Of a stretch of 64,000 nucleotides of DNA, positions 51,733 through 60,587 are shown in pieces. The notes below the pieces were generated by a model, which was not told where the DNA came from, made no database searches, and saw only the letters and a program-made list of their open reading frames with translations. Every line of letters begins with the position of its first letter. The stretch's first letter is position 1. This stretch comes from Sunxiuqinia sp965230765 (lineage in GTDB: Bacteria; Bacteroidota; Bacteroidia; Bacteroidales; Prolixibacteraceae). Position numbers and translations under genes: made by a program. The stretch spans positions 1,116,001 through 1,180,000 of the forward strand of contig CBDDLR010000001.1 of the NCBI GenBank assembly GCA_965230765.1, read 5' to 3'.

Positions 51733-52750
51733 AGTGATTAGAAAAAAGTACATCGGCTGGTTTTTTGCAATCATGGGATTGCTAACATTGCTTGTGTTTT
51801 CCATACTACTTGCCTTGTCGACCGGAGAACTAAAAATGAGTTTAGGAGATGTGCTTTCGTTGATTGTTTCTGGAGGTGATGAATCGTCGATTGAATATAT
51901 GTTGATTCGACAAGTGCGATTGCCTCGAATAATCTTAGGCATTGCTGTTGGTGGCGCATTGAGTTTGGCAGGTGTAATTTTGCAGGGCATTTACCGAAAT
52001 CCCTTGGTTGAACCTTTTACGCTTGGTATTTCAGGAGGAGCTTCACTTGGTGTAGCTGCAACTCTTGTGCTAGGTTTACACCTTTCGCTCGGAGCATTTA
52101 TGCTGCCCATTTCAGGTTTTGCCGGAGCATTTTTAGTCATCTTCCTGGTTTATTTTATTAGTGCCAGAAAAGGGAACATTAACATTCAGAATATGCTGTT
52201 GACCGGAGTGATGGTAAGTTTTATAGCTTCTTCTGCCATGATGTTTTTAATGGCCATTACCAGCTCAGAAAACCTGCATGGCATTGTATTTTGGATCATG
52301 GGTTCGCTGGATGAACCTGATGGATTTCTAATTCAACTGACTTTCATCTCGAGTATTGTTGTGTTTTTTGCATCGTACTTGTTTGTGCATCCCTTAAATG
52401 CACTTCGCCTCGGGGAAGAAAAGGCACTTCATCTGGGTATCAATACCAATGTGGCAGTGAAAATCCTTTTCATAATGGCATCCTTATTGGCAGGAATATG
52501 TGTAGCTGTTTCAGGGGTAATTGGTTTTGTGGGTTTGATTATTCCCCATTTACTCCGTATGTTTCTAGGTTCCGATTACCGGATATTGCTGTCCAGTTCA
52601 TTTTTGCTGGGAGCGTCGTTTCTTGTACTTTCAGATGTGGTTGCACGAACCATTATTTCGCCCAATGAATTGCCAATTGGAGTAATTACCGGAATAATTG
52701 GGGGTGTGGTTTTTATTGTTTTAATGAGTCGTCAACGAAAGAAAAGTTAG
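51710..52750 (+). CDS. btuC: Cobalamin ABC transporter permease
   Basis: The protein has 346 residues with about ten membrane helices. FecCD-family landmarks are RQVRLPRIILGIAVGGALSL, GIYRNPLVEPFTLGISGGASLG, and the late IGFVGLIIPHLLRMFLGSDYR loop that docks with the ATPase. It forms the membrane channel of the corrinoid importer with the btuD product. It overlaps the btuF stop by 23 bases and precedes btuD by three bases. A later ATG is possible, but the first gives a normal N-terminus. Confidence 0.92.
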   Translation: MIKFTQNRVIRKKYIGWFFAIMGLLTLLVFSILLALSTGELKMSLGDVLSLIVSGGDESSIEYMLIRQVRLPRIILGIAVGGALSLAGVILQGIYRNPLVEPFTLGISGGASLGVAATLVLGLHLSLGAFMLPISGFAGAFLVIFLVYFISARKGNINIQNMLLTGVMVSFIASSAMMFLMAITSSENLHGIVFWIMGSLDEPDGFLIQLTFISSIVVFFASYLFVHPLNALRLGEEKALHLGINTNVAVKILFIMASLLAGICVAVSGVIGFVGLIIPHLLRMFLGSDYRILLSSSFLLGASFLVLSDVVARTIISPNELPIGVITGIIGGVVFIVLMSRQRKKS

Positions 52751-52753
52751 CAA

Positions 52754-53554
52754 ATGGAGAACTTTTTCAGCATAGAAAATTTTTCTTGCGGATACGACCA
52801 GTTTAAATTATCCGGGATTGATTTTCAATTAAAGAAAGGAACTTTCTCCGGAATTATTGGTCCCAATGGCTCTGGTAAAACAACCCTGTTCCGAGGAATT
52901 TCTGGAACGCTTAAAACACTTTCTGGTTCAATTCATTTGAAAGGGGAAGATTTACGGGCACTGTCTTTACGAACTCGGGCCAAAAACATAGCAGTGGTAA
53001 GCCAGTTTGTTGATGCTGATTTGATTTCGGTTGAAGATTATGTGTTGATGGGCAGGCTACCGTACCAGGGCAGGTTTCGTTTTTTTGAAACAAGCCAGGA
53101 TATTGAAATTGCTCACAAGTACATGAAGCTCACCAGTATTTTTCAGCACAAGGACAAGTTAATGACTGAATTGAGCGGCGGCGAGCAGCAACGGGCGGCC
53201 ATTGCGCGGGCACTCACTCAACAGCCGGAACTGCTTCTTCTGGATGAACCCACATCCCATTTGGATATTACCCATCAGGTTAAAATATTAGACCTTCTTC
53301 AGCAATTAAATGAAGAAACAGGGCTTACGGTTTTAATGGTTATCCATGATTTAAACCTGGCATCGGAGTATTGCGATCAATTGATTTTATTCAATGAAGG
53401 AAAAATATTTACTCAAGGAAAACCAGAGGAAGTGATCAATTATGAAACCATAGAACAGGTTTATAAAACTCCCGTTGTTACCCAAACAAATCCATATTCT
53501 GGCAAACCAGTGGTTTTTTTGATAAGCCAGAAGATGATGAAGCGAAGCCAATAA
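52754..53554 (+). CDS. btuD: Cobalamin ABC transporter ATP-binding protein
   Basis: The protein has 266 residues. Walker A is GPNGSGKTT at 36-44, the Q-loop VVSQFV, the signature LSGGEQQRAAIARAL, Walker B LLLLDEPTSHLD, and the switch His in MVIHDLNLAS. It energises BtuC for corrinoid import across the inner membrane. The length matches FepC/BtuD-type ATPases. It is last gene of the first riboswitch operon, followed by a palindromic repeat at 53566-53649. Confidence 0.93.
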   Translation: MENFFSIENFSCGYDQFKLSGIDFQLKKGTFSGIIGPNGSGKTTLFRGISGTLKTLSGSIHLKGEDLRALSLRTRAKNIAVVSQFVDADLISVEDYVLMGRLPYQGRFRFFETSQDIEIAHKYMKLTSIFQHKDKLMTELSGGEQQRAAIARALTQQPELLLLDEPTSHLDITHQVKILDLLQQLNEETGLTVLMVIHDLNLASEYCDQLILFNEGKIFTQGKPEEVINYETIEQVYKTPVVTQTNPYSGKPVVFLISQKMMKRSQ

Positions 53555-53565
53555 TATTGCGCATC

Positions 53566-53649
53566 ATCCTGTCCCGAGTACACGGGATCAGGATCTTTAT
53601 CGGACAAGGAAAGCATAACTCGAAAGAGATTCCGAAGCAAGTTCGGAAT
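53566..53649. repeat. Double-hairpin intergenic repeat between convergent genes
   Basis: There are two palindromes. ATCCTG+TCCCG (53566-53576) pairs with CGGGA+CAGGAT (53583-53594, one bulged T). ATTCCGAA (53629-53636) pairs with TTCGGAAT (53642-53649). It fits a dispersed REP-type element that may also act as a transcript end for btuD and the DUF1338 gene. Confidence 0.6.
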
Positions 53650-53666
53650 GACGAATATCAAGTATT

Positions 53667-54575
53667 CTATTTCCTCAGCGTTTGTTCCGAATAGGTACTT
53701 TCAAAAATCTTGTCAGCATTACCTGTTTCAAATCCATCCCTGCGATGCCTGGGTTGAATTTTGTCAGCAGGCACATCAACAAATTCAGGCAACACTTTCC
53801 GTTCTGCAAATTCGACATAACTACCTGCAATTTCAGAAGAATTTCCGCAGGAGAATCGTACTTTTTTAAGTGCCGAAACGGAGCTACTTTGCAGCAACAA
53901 GCCATCCTTGCTTTGTTTAATTTTTCCCCCGGCAGTATTTAGGGTAATCCCAATACCCTCCAGAAATGCATTGAATTCTTCCAAGCTATTATATCCTTTT
54001 GGAAGTGCATGAACACTGATGGTATAATGGTTTAAGTAATAACGATTGTAAATTACCCATGCAGCATATTCACTTTCAGCAAGTAACGATTCATATTCTT
54101 CTTTTGTTGGGGTATCCCAAAGTGGGGAGTGCAAAAAACTACCCACCCGGCTGCCATTCATCAAATCCAGTTTATCAACAGGATCATGGTCAATGTTTTT
54201 TGTGTATTTTTTGATGATTGCCTGCGCATTGTCAGATAAATCCTGAACTCGCAGCTGACTGATAAATATTCTTGGGTAAACTGAGCTCGGGGGTGAATAC
54301 CAGTTGGCATCTAACTTTTTTTGCTCGAAATAATAGGCATCGCGTTTCGTGTAACCATGTTGTAGGAATATTTTCTCGAACGAATCAATTCCTAAATGCT
54401 TTACACCTAACGTTCGGAATGCTATGTGGTCATTAACAATTTCAGTTTGATCAGCGATTACTTCGTTTTGAATCAACGCATTGGTTATTTTTTTCACATC
54501 CGAAACATTCTCGCTGTAGGTGTTAAACAATGAATTGAGGATTACATGAAGCGGTCGGTCGTTAGCATATTTCAT
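53667..54575 (-). CDS. DUF1338 family protein (2-oxoadipate dioxygenase/decarboxylase type)
   Basis: The protein has 302 residues, typical for the family. Metal ligands of the VOC-like site are visible: His in NDHIAFRTLG, His in LNHYTISVHAL, and Glu in AGSYVEFAER, followed by the conserved RRDGFETGNADKIFEST tail. Characterised members (HglS/YdcJ) are Fe(II)-dependent and turn 2-oxoadipate into 2-hydroxyglutarate in lysine catabolism. The actual substrate here is unproven; no lysine pathway gene is nearby. It follows ogt by 32 bases on the minus strand and likely shares its promoter. Confidence 0.87.
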   Translation of the reverse strand: MKYANDRPLHVILNSLFNTYSENVSDVKKITNALIQNEVIADQTEIVNDHIAFRTLGVKHLGIDSFEKIFLQHGYTKRDAYYFEQKKLDANWYSPPSSVYPRIFISQLRVQDLSDNAQAIIKKYTKNIDHDPVDKLDLMNGSRVGSFLHSPLWDTPTKEEYESLLAESEYAAWVIYNRYYLNHYTISVHALPKGYNSLEEFNAFLEGIGITLNTAGGKIKQSKDGLLLQSSSVSALKKVRFSCGNSSEIAGSYVEFAERKVLPEFVDVPADKIQPRHRRDGFETGNADKIFESTYSEQTLRK

Positions 54576-54607
54576 AAGTTTATAATTTTAGTAGAATCAG
54601 CTAACCA

Positions 54608-55141
54608 CTAAAACAAACTCAACTGGTTTTTGATCAATGCATTTTCCAATTCCAATAGTTTCTTTTTTGTTTCCAGGCCTCCGGCATAACCAATCATATT
54701 GCCATCACTCCCAATAATGCGGTGGCAGGGTACAATAATGGAGATGGCGTTGGCCCCGTTGGCTGTGGCGACAGCCCGGATGGCTTTTTCATCACCTAAC
54801 TTTTTGGAAAGACTTAAATAGGTTTCAGTTTTACCATGAGGAATTTCGAGTAAGGCACTCCATACCTTTTTTTGAAAATCAGTTCCGACCAAGAGCAATG
54901 GAATGTCAAATTCGTTTCTTTTTCCTTCGAAATATTCAGAAAGTTGTGTTTTTGTAAGTTCAATAATGCCTGACGATTCTTCAACGAATTCAGCATTTAG
55001 TCCTTTTGTAATACGGTTATCTATACTTGTCCTCATTTTTCGATAGCGCCAGTCACACAAGCAAAGCTGGTTGTTGTGCTCTCCTATAACCAGTTCACCA
55101 TAAGCAGTTTTAACGTATTCAATATGAATAATTTCCGGCAT
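54608..55141 (-). CDS. ogt: Methylated-DNA--protein-cysteine methyltransferase
   Basis: The protein has 177 residues. The active-site motif IVPCHRIIG carries the acceptor Cys139. The DNA-binding helix-turn-helix region reads TYLSLSKKLGDEKAIRAVATANGANAI with the arginine finger. It removes O6-methyl groups from guanine by suicide transfer to Cys139. An N-terminal domain (about 1-75) is present, as in Ogt rather than the C-terminal half of Ada. It has a strong promoter at 55156-55188 and is probably co-transcribed with the DUF1338 gene. Confidence 0.93.
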   Translation of the reverse strand: MPEIIHIEYVKTAYGELVIGEHNNQLCLCDWRYRKMRTSIDNRITKGLNAEFVEESSGIIELTKTQLSEYFEGKRNEFDIPLLLVGTDFQKKVWSALLEIPHGKTETYLSLSKKLGDEKAIRAVATANGANAISIIVPCHRIIGSDGNMIGYAGGLETKKKLLELENALIKNQLSLF

Positions 55142-55155
55142 CGATTTTTTATATA

Positions 55156-55188
55156 CAAATTTATATTCCTGTTTGAAAGTTAATCAAA
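55156..55188 (-). promoter_or_regulatory. Promoter for ogt-DUF1338
   Basis: On the minus strand TTTG, 21 bases, then TAAATTTG (plus-strand CAAATTTA at 55156-55163 and CAAA at 55185-55188) fit the consensus exactly. Predicted start near 55149, eight bases before the ogt ATG. Confidence 0.7.
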
Positions 55189-55204
55189 TTTTAAAGAAGC
55201 CTGT

Positions 55205-55237
55205 CTTGTTTTTGTTGGAAAAATATTCCTACATTTG
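55205..55237 (+). promoter_or_regulatory. Promoter for the btuB-cob riboswitch operon
   Basis: CTTG (55205-55208), a 21-base spacer and TACATTTG (55230-55237) match the Bacteroidota consensus. The transcript start near 55244 coincides with the beginning of the riboswitch. Confidence 0.65.
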
Positions 55238-55243
55238 TCCCGG

Positions 55244-55420
55244 ATTTGGTTCTAATGGTTGTTTTCGCAACCAGGAATAATAGGGAATCCGGTGTAAATC
55301 CGGAGCTGTACCCGCAGCTGTAAACCTCGTTATTCTTTCTGAACCCCTGCCACTTCCCGGTGTAACCGGGAGGGAAGGCATCAGAAAGAGAGGTGAGCCA
55401 GAAGACCTGCCAGTATCCAC
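55244..55420 (+). promoter_or_regulatory. Cobalamin riboswitch upstream of btuB
   Basis: The core GGGAATCCGGTG, AAATCCGGAGC and CCCGCAGCTGTAA (55283-55323) and the B12 box AGCCAGAAGACCTGCC (55396-55411) are present. The B12 box is identical to that of the first riboswitch. A CTTCCCGGTG/CCGGGAGGGAAG hairpin forms the variable arm. About 100 bases separate it from btuB. Confidence 0.93.
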
Positions 55421-55523
55421 AATAGTTATTCAAAAGCTTCGGGAGTAAAGCTAGTGAAACACGGTTTATTGATTTTCAACCATTTTTCACCAATTTTTCC
55501 CTGGCTCATTCTAAGTATTAGCA

Positions 55524-57458
55524 ATGAGAAGGATTTTAGTTATAGGAGTGTTGTTTTTAATTGCTATTCCTGTTTGTTGTGCTCAGGAATTTCTGGCCAT
55601 GCTTGACACTGTTCATATCGAGGAGGTGGTGAGTTATGGTAAATTGCGTAAGTACCAATCTGGAGCTAAAATTGAGCAGGTATCTTCCAAACAATTTTCC
55701 TTGTCTCAGGATGGGAACCTGGAACAATTGCTATCGCGTGTTTTACCCATTCGCTTTAAAACCAATGCAGGAGGGCTTGCAACCATTCGCATCCGGGGTT
55801 CTGCGCCTGATCATACCAGCTTTAACTTTGGCGGAATTAACATTAATTCGCTTACACTTGGACATTCCAATGTTAGCAATGTGCCTGTTTACTTGTTTGA
55901 CAAGATTGGTATCCAGTTTGGAAGCTCCAGTTCAGTAAATGGTTCAGGAAGCATTGGTGGAGCTGTTCATTTAGGGCTTAATAATAACTGGACAGATGGA
56001 TTTAAAGGTGTAGTTAGAGTTGCAAACGGATCGTTTGGCGAGCAGCTTTACGGTACCAAGCTTTTCTGGGGCAACGGAAAGTTTGAAACAGTTACAAGAG
56101 CATACTATTATAAGAAAAAAAATGACTTTAAATTTCTGAATCCAAACTACCGTGATTTTGAAAATCAAATTTTTGAAATAGAAGATACGCAGCGTAATGC
56201 TGATATTGAAAAATTTGGCTTATTGCAGGAGTTTAATTACAAGTTTCAGGAAAATGAATTCTTTACCTTGAATGTTTGGTTGGAGAAAGATTGGCACTTG
56301 ATTCAACAAAATATGCAAACAAATTTGTTTAATCCTGAATTGCGCGAGGAATACAAAGATGATCACACTCGTGTTTGGGCATCGTATAAAAACAGAAAGA
56401 AAGCCTTAAAGTTTGAGATAGCAGGAGGTTATGCTTTTGATCATTCTGTGCACAATAAAAATTCGGCAGATACCATACAAACACAACGAATAATCGGGGA
56501 GGCATTTATTGAACATGACGTAAGCAATCAATCAAGTTATAAGGTAGGTGTCAAAGCTATGCGTATTTATCCAACGGTTTATGCCTATGAGAAGACGCTT
56601 GATCATGAAGACAGGGTTGATTTTTTTGCATCATACTATCATCGTTTTTTTAATAAACTGACTGCAACGCTTAATTTGAGGCAAGGTTTTGTAACTGATT
56701 TTGATGTACCGTTTACACCTTCATTAGGACTAAATTATCTGATATTCTCAAAAGAAAGAAGTGCATTAAAAGTTATGGGGAACATCGCCCGCAGTTATCG
56801 AGTACCTACTTTTAATGATCGCTTTTGGGTACCAGGAGGAAATCCTGATTTGGATCCTGAAAAAGGAATGAATTATGAGTTGGGAGGTAAATGGAGTTAT
56901 TGTACAGAAAAGGTGTCTGGGAACATTAAGGTTAATGCCTTTTTTATGGACATCGACAATTGGATATTGTGGAGAAACGGAGGAGCATTTTGGTATGCTG
57001 AAAATGTGCAACGGGTAAAAAGTAAAGGAATTGAATTCCTGACAGATTGGAGATATTCCCTTTTTGGTTTAGAAACAAATTCAGGGATAAACTATACGTT
57101 TAATTCAGCTAAACGGGCTGAATCACTAAACGAAACCAATGCCCTGGATCGTCAATTGGAATATGTTCCCCGTCATGCAGGAAATTTCTTTACAACATCG
57201 AACTATAAACAATTTGACTTTACCATTGATGGAAGTTATACGCATGAACAATTTACCGATGAAGAAGACAAAAATATTCTGGACGCCTATTTCCTGTTAA
57301 ATGTTGCTATGTCCTATAAATGGGAACAAAATAAAAACAACAAAATAAGAATCAATGGAATGGTCAATAACTTGCTTGGTAAGGACTACAATGCAAGTTG
57401 GGGGTATGCTATGCCCGGAAGGTCTTACCGAATAAGCTTAACATACAATTTCAAATAA
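55524..57458 (+). CDS. btuB: TonB-dependent cobalamin receptor (BtuB-like)
   Basis: The protein has 644 residues. The signal peptide ends PVCCAQ. A TonB-box-like IEEVVSYGK lies near residue 30. The plug domain (about 45-150) has LATIRIRGSAPDHTSFNFGG and SIGGAVHL; the barrel ends in the typical YRISLTYNFK. BtuB moves corrinoids through the outer membrane using TonB energy. The riboswitch upstream and BtuG-like and cob genes downstream support cobalamin or cobinamide as ligand. No N-terminal carboxypeptidase-like domain is present, unlike SusC. Confidence 0.93.
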   Translation: MRRILVIGVLFLIAIPVCCAQEFLAMLDTVHIEEVVSYGKLRKYQSGAKIEQVSSKQFSLSQDGNLEQLLSRVLPIRFKTNAGGLATIRIRGSAPDHTSFNFGGININSLTLGHSNVSNVPVYLFDKIGIQFGSSSSVNGSGSIGGAVHLGLNNNWTDGFKGVVRVANGSFGEQLYGTKLFWGNGKFETVTRAYYYKKKNDFKFLNPNYRDFENQIFEIEDTQRNADIEKFGLLQEFNYKFQENEFFTLNVWLEKDWHLIQQNMQTNLFNPELREEYKDDHTRVWASYKNRKKALKFEIAGGYAFDHSVHNKNSADTIQTQRIIGEAFIEHDVSNQSSYKVGVKAMRIYPTVYAYEKTLDHEDRVDFFASYYHRFFNKLTATLNLRQGFVTDFDVPFTPSLGLNYLIFSKERSALKVMGNIARSYRVPTFNDRFWVPGGNPDLDPEKGMNYELGGKWSYCTEKVSGNIKVNAFFMDIDNWILWRNGGAFWYAENVQRVKSKGIEFLTDWRYSLFGLETNSGINYTFNSAKRAESLNETNALDRQLEYVPRHAGNFFTTSNYKQFDFTIDGSYTHEQFTDEEDKNILDAYFLLNVAMSYKWEQNKNNKIRINGMVNNLLGKDYNASWGYAMPGRSYRISLTYNFK

Positions 57459-57479
57459 ACAAATTCAATACTATTAAAA

Positions 57480-58769
57480 ATGAAAAATCAATTTAAAATT
57501 TTCCTGTTTTTTGCCCTTGCAGTTTTTGCATTTGCATCTTGTGAAGATGATGATCCGGCAAACGTAGTTGCATGTTTTACAGTTACACCAGAAGAAGGTA
57601 TTCAGGTTGGCGATACTGTATTTTTTGATAACTGCTCAGAAGAAGCATTAAATTTTACATGGGATTTTGGTGATAGCGAAACATCTACTGAAATCCACCC
57701 ATTTCATATTTATTCAGAACCCGGAGTATATGATGTAACACTAGTTGCTGCAAATGTGGACGTTGAAGAAACAGCTGCTTACCAGGTAAATGTTGATGCT
57801 GATTTAGCCTATATTGTGAATGCAGGGAACTGGGGCGAAGGCCACTCAACCATTTCTGCATTTAATAAATATGATGATGAGCTTACAAATGAATATTATA
57901 AGAGTATAAATTCCATTGATATGATCTCAAATGTTCAACATGCTTATAAGTACAATGGCAATATTTATATGATGGGGAATGGAGCTGATCAAATCTTCTG
58001 GGTTGATGCTAAAACTTTTGAACAAACAGAAAACGGCATAACAGAAGATATCGTAGGCCCTCGTTTTTGCCAAGGTAAAGGTGATTACCTGTATGTATCA
58101 TGCTGGGGAGGAAATATTTGGGCTGATGAGTCGTTATCTTATATTGCTAAAATAAACCTAACAACAAACTCAGTTGAAAAGAAGATCTCACTTCCAGGTG
58201 GTCCAGAAGGTATGGCAATTTCTAACAATAAGCTATATGCTGCTTTGAATTATAAAGACAGTGTTGCTATCATAGATCTTGATTCTGAGGCTATTTCATA
58301 CATTCAAACTGAAGCTGTTAGTTCTTATTTTTTGAAAGATAATAATGATAATTTATATGTTTCTTTTGTTAGTACATGGTCTGATCCATCTGAAAGCGCA
58401 GGGTTAGGATATATTAACACTGCAACTGATGAGTTAGAAGGAACTTATCCATTAACAGGAATAACGACTAGTTACGTTAATGTTTTTGCAGCAAATGACG
58501 ATTTTACTAAACTTTATGTCTCAAAAGGTGAATATTATTTTGGCACAGGTTCAATTGCTGTATTTGATGTGGCAACAAAAAGCTTTGAAGCCGAAAACTT
58601 AGTTGATGATGTTACAAGTATTAATGGTGTTGACTTCTACGATGATAAAGTCTTTTGCTTTATCTCACCAAACGTTACCTCGAATGGGAAAGTTGTTACA
58701 TATAGCACAGATGGAACCAAGATTAGTGAATACGAAACCGGTATTGCCCCATTCATGATATTGGAATAA
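57480..58769 (+). CDS. PKD-domain, YncE-like propeller lipoprotein (BtuG-like corrinoid binder)
   Basis: The protein has 429 residues. The lipobox is AFASC (Cys21). A PKD domain follows (about 30-105; NFTWDFGDSETSTEIHPFHIYSEPG), then a YncE-like beta-propeller (about 108-429; VNAGNWGEGHSTISAFNK, GGPEGMAISNNKLYAAL). In Bacteroides, BtuG is a surface propeller lipoprotein that binds cobalamin with extreme affinity and sits on BtuB. The same position after btuB, behind the riboswitch, suggests the same job. The N-terminal PKD domain is unusual compared with the BtuG I know. Direct evidence for corrinoid binding is lacking. Confidence 0.8.
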   Translation: MKNQFKIFLFFALAVFAFASCEDDDPANVVACFTVTPEEGIQVGDTVFFDNCSEEALNFTWDFGDSETSTEIHPFHIYSEPGVYDVTLVAANVDVEETAAYQVNVDADLAYIVNAGNWGEGHSTISAFNKYDDELTNEYYKSINSIDMISNVQHAYKYNGNIYMMGNGADQIFWVDAKTFEQTENGITEDIVGPRFCQGKGDYLYVSCWGGNIWADESLSYIAKINLTTNSVEKKISLPGGPEGMAISNNKLYAALNYKDSVAIIDLDSEAISYIQTEAVSSYFLKDNNDNLYVSFVSTWSDPSESAGLGYINTATDELEGTYPLTGITTSYVNVFAANDDFTKLYVSKGEYYFGTGSIAVFDVATKSFEAENLVDDVTSINGVDFYDDKVFCFISPNVTSNGKVVTYSTDGTKISEYETGIAPFMILE

Positions 58770-58814
58770 AAGATTTCAATCGTCTCACGTTAAGAAAATC
58801 AGATAGTTCTTTTG

Positions 58815-58845
58815 CAAGAGGTAGCCAATTGAAGGTTGCCTCTTG
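58815..58845 (+). terminator. Hairpin between btuG-like gene and cobU
   Basis: A 12-base stem that needs G-U pairs (CAAGAGG... with ...CCTCTTG; 58815-58826 with 58834-58845) and a 7-base loop is followed by TTTCATTTT. It lies 21 bases before the cobU start, so it may attenuate the downstream cob genes. The U-run is interrupted, so termination would be partial. Confidence 0.5.
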
Positions 58846-58866
58846 TTTCATTTTGTATATTTGGCT

Positions 58867-59376
58867 ATGGCAACAATTACATTCATTACAGGAGGTGTGC
58901 GTTCCGGGAAAAGTCGGTTTGCACAACAATTGGCAGAGGAGGTTTCTGAAACGCCTGTTTATTTGGCTACAGCGCGAATTTGGGATGAAGACTTTGCTGA
59001 CCGGGTAAAAAGGCATCAGGAAGACCGTTCTGAAAAATGGCAAACTGTTGAGGAAGAGAAAGAACTATCGAAGCATGATTTTAACGGGAGAACGGTGATG
59101 TTGGATTGCATTACCCTTTGGCTTACTAACTTTTTCCACGATTGTGACTACAAGGTAGAAGAAGCACTGGAAGGTGCAAAAGCAGAATGGCAACAGTTTA
59201 TCAAACAGGATATGAACCTGATTGTGGTAAGCAATGAACTGGGAATGGGTGTTCATCCTGAAAACGAAATTGCACGGAAATTTGCCGACCTGCAAGGCTG
59301 GATGAACCAGTTTATAGCTGGGCACGCAAATGAAGTTTATTTGATGGTGTCGGGCATATCGATGAAAGTAAAATGA
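58867..59376 (+). CDS. cobU: Adenosylcobinamide kinase / guanylyltransferase
   Basis: The protein has 169 residues from the ATG at 58867; the longer in-frame start adds eight residues before the P-loop and runs into the hairpin. The P-loop is GGVRSGKS at 9-16, followed by YLATARIWDEDFADRVKRHQEDR with the guanylylated His, LDCITLWLTNFF and NELGMGVHPENEIARKFADLQG. CobU phosphorylates cobinamide and attaches GMP, the first step of nucleotide-loop assembly. It lies between the BtuG-like gene and cobT. Confidence 0.95.
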   Translation: MATITFITGGVRSGKSRFAQQLAEEVSETPVYLATARIWDEDFADRVKRHQEDRSEKWQTVEEEKELSKHDFNGRTVMLDCITLWLTNFFHDCDYKVEEALEGAKAEWQQFIKQDMNLIVVSNELGMGVHPENEIARKFADLQGWMNQFIAGHANEVYLMVSGISMKVK

Positions 59377-59380
59377 TTCT

Positions 59381-59517
59381 AGCCCTGAAGGGGCTCAATA
59401 ATATAACCCAGGGTAAATGAACTCGATGCAATCGAGGAATGCAACCCTGGGATTAAAACAAAAGGAGTAACCGTCCACGGGAAAGCTGGATGAATAGCAG
59501 TTCATTTTTTTGGACGG
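59381..59517. repeat. Composite palindromic repeat between cobU and cobT
   Basis: There are four inverted pairs: AGCCC/GGGCT (59381-59395), CCCAGGG/CCCTGGG (59407-59413, 59445-59451) enclosing CTCGAT/ATCGAG (59422-59436), and CCGTCCA/TGGACGG (59471-59477, 59511-59517). This layered structure resembles REP-type elements dispersed in Bacteroidota genomes. It fills the 172-base gap inside the cob operon. Confidence 0.7.
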
Positions 59518-59548
59518 AATAACACGGACTAACTAGTGAAATACAAAC

Positions 59549-60583
59549 ATGACTTTAAAAGAACAACTTCAACTCAAAATAGACTTGAAAACCAAACCAA
59601 CAGGAGCATTGGGGCAGCTGGAAGAATTAGCCATCCAGTTGGGAATGATTCAAAAAACATTGTCGCCTAAACTGGAAAAACCGGTTATGTTGGTTTTTGC
59701 GGCCGACCATGGTATTACCGATGAGGGAATCAGCCCATACCCCAAAGAAGTGACCTGGCAAATGGTGATGAATTTCTGTGGTGGAGGGGCTGCCATTAAT
59801 GTGTTCTGCAAGCAAAACGGGATTGATCTGAAGGTGGTAGATGCTGGTGTAGATCATAATTTCCCAGCTGAGCTACCGATAATTGATGCCAAGATTGCAA
59901 ATGGAACTAAAAACATGATGTACGAGGCTGCTATGACGATGGAGGAATGCCATCAGGCAATGGACAAAGGGGCTGAACTTGTAAAAATGGAAGCAGAGGC
60001 AGGTTGCACCGTGCTTGGTTTTGGCGAAATGGGAATTGGTAATACTTCTGCGTCTTCCTTGCTGATGCACAGGTTTTTAAACCTTTCCATTGAAGAGTGT
60101 ACAGGCAAAGGTGCAGGAATGCATGGCGAAAAGCTAGAACACAAAACTTCGGTATTGAAGAAAGTATCGGAAAAATATGATCCGAAGACCCCTGAAGAAA
60201 CGTTGGCAACTTTTGGTGGGTTTGAAATTGCCATGATGGTTGGTGCCATTCTTGAAGCCAAAAGGCAAAATATGGTCATTTTAATTGATGGTTTTATTGC
60301 CACGGCGGCAACGCTAACTGCCAACCAAATAAACAAATCTGTACGAGAAAACTGCATCTTCTGCCACGCATCAGAAGAAAAAGGGCATAAACTAATGTTG
60401 GAAAAGCTGGGTGCAAAACCTGTTTTGAATTTAGAAATGCGTTTGGGCGAAGGTTCAGGTGCAGCTGTTGCCTTTCCGATAATAAAGGCGGCCGCAACAT
60501 TTTTAAATGAAATGGCTAGTTTTGAAGACGCAGGCGTATCTAACAAAGACGAAAAACCGATTGAGATTCTCAATAACGACTAA
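59549..60583 (+). CDS. cobT: Nicotinate-nucleotide--dimethylbenzimidazole phosphoribosyltransferase
   Basis: The protein has 344 residues. Family landmarks are KPTGALGQLEELAIQLGMIQ, FAADHGITDEGISPYPKEVTWQMV, GEMGIGNTSASS, and the catalytic Glu region near the C-terminus with NLEMRLGEGSGAA. CobT makes alpha-ribazole-5'-phosphate from a benzimidazole base and nicotinate mononucleotide in the cytoplasm. A repeat lies upstream and a 33-base perfect palindrome lies between it and cobS. The lower-ligand base used in vivo is unknown. Confidence 0.95.
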   Translation: MTLKEQLQLKIDLKTKPTGALGQLEELAIQLGMIQKTLSPKLEKPVMLVFAADHGITDEGISPYPKEVTWQMVMNFCGGGAAINVFCKQNGIDLKVVDAGVDHNFPAELPIIDAKIANGTKNMMYEAAMTMEECHQAMDKGAELVKMEAEAGCTVLGFGEMGIGNTSASSLLMHRFLNLSIEECTGKGAGMHGEKLEHKTSVLKKVSEKYDPKTPEETLATFGGFEIAMMVGAILEAKRQNMVILIDGFIATAATLTANQINKSVRENCIFCHASEEKGHKLMLEKLGAKPVLNLEMRLGEGSGAAVAFPIIKAAATFLNEMASFEDAGVSNKDEKPIEILNND

Positions 60584-60587
60584 CCCG

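Noticed and set aside
58856..58863. TATATTTG promoter-like box before cobU
   Set aside because: It is only four bases from the start codon, so transcription would begin inside the gene. No TTG partner is present.
59953..60573. Long open frame (about 200 codons) antisense to cobT
   Set aside because: It lies wholly opposite a well-conserved cobT with all its motifs. The peptide is low-complexity and serine-rich, as expected of a shadow frame.
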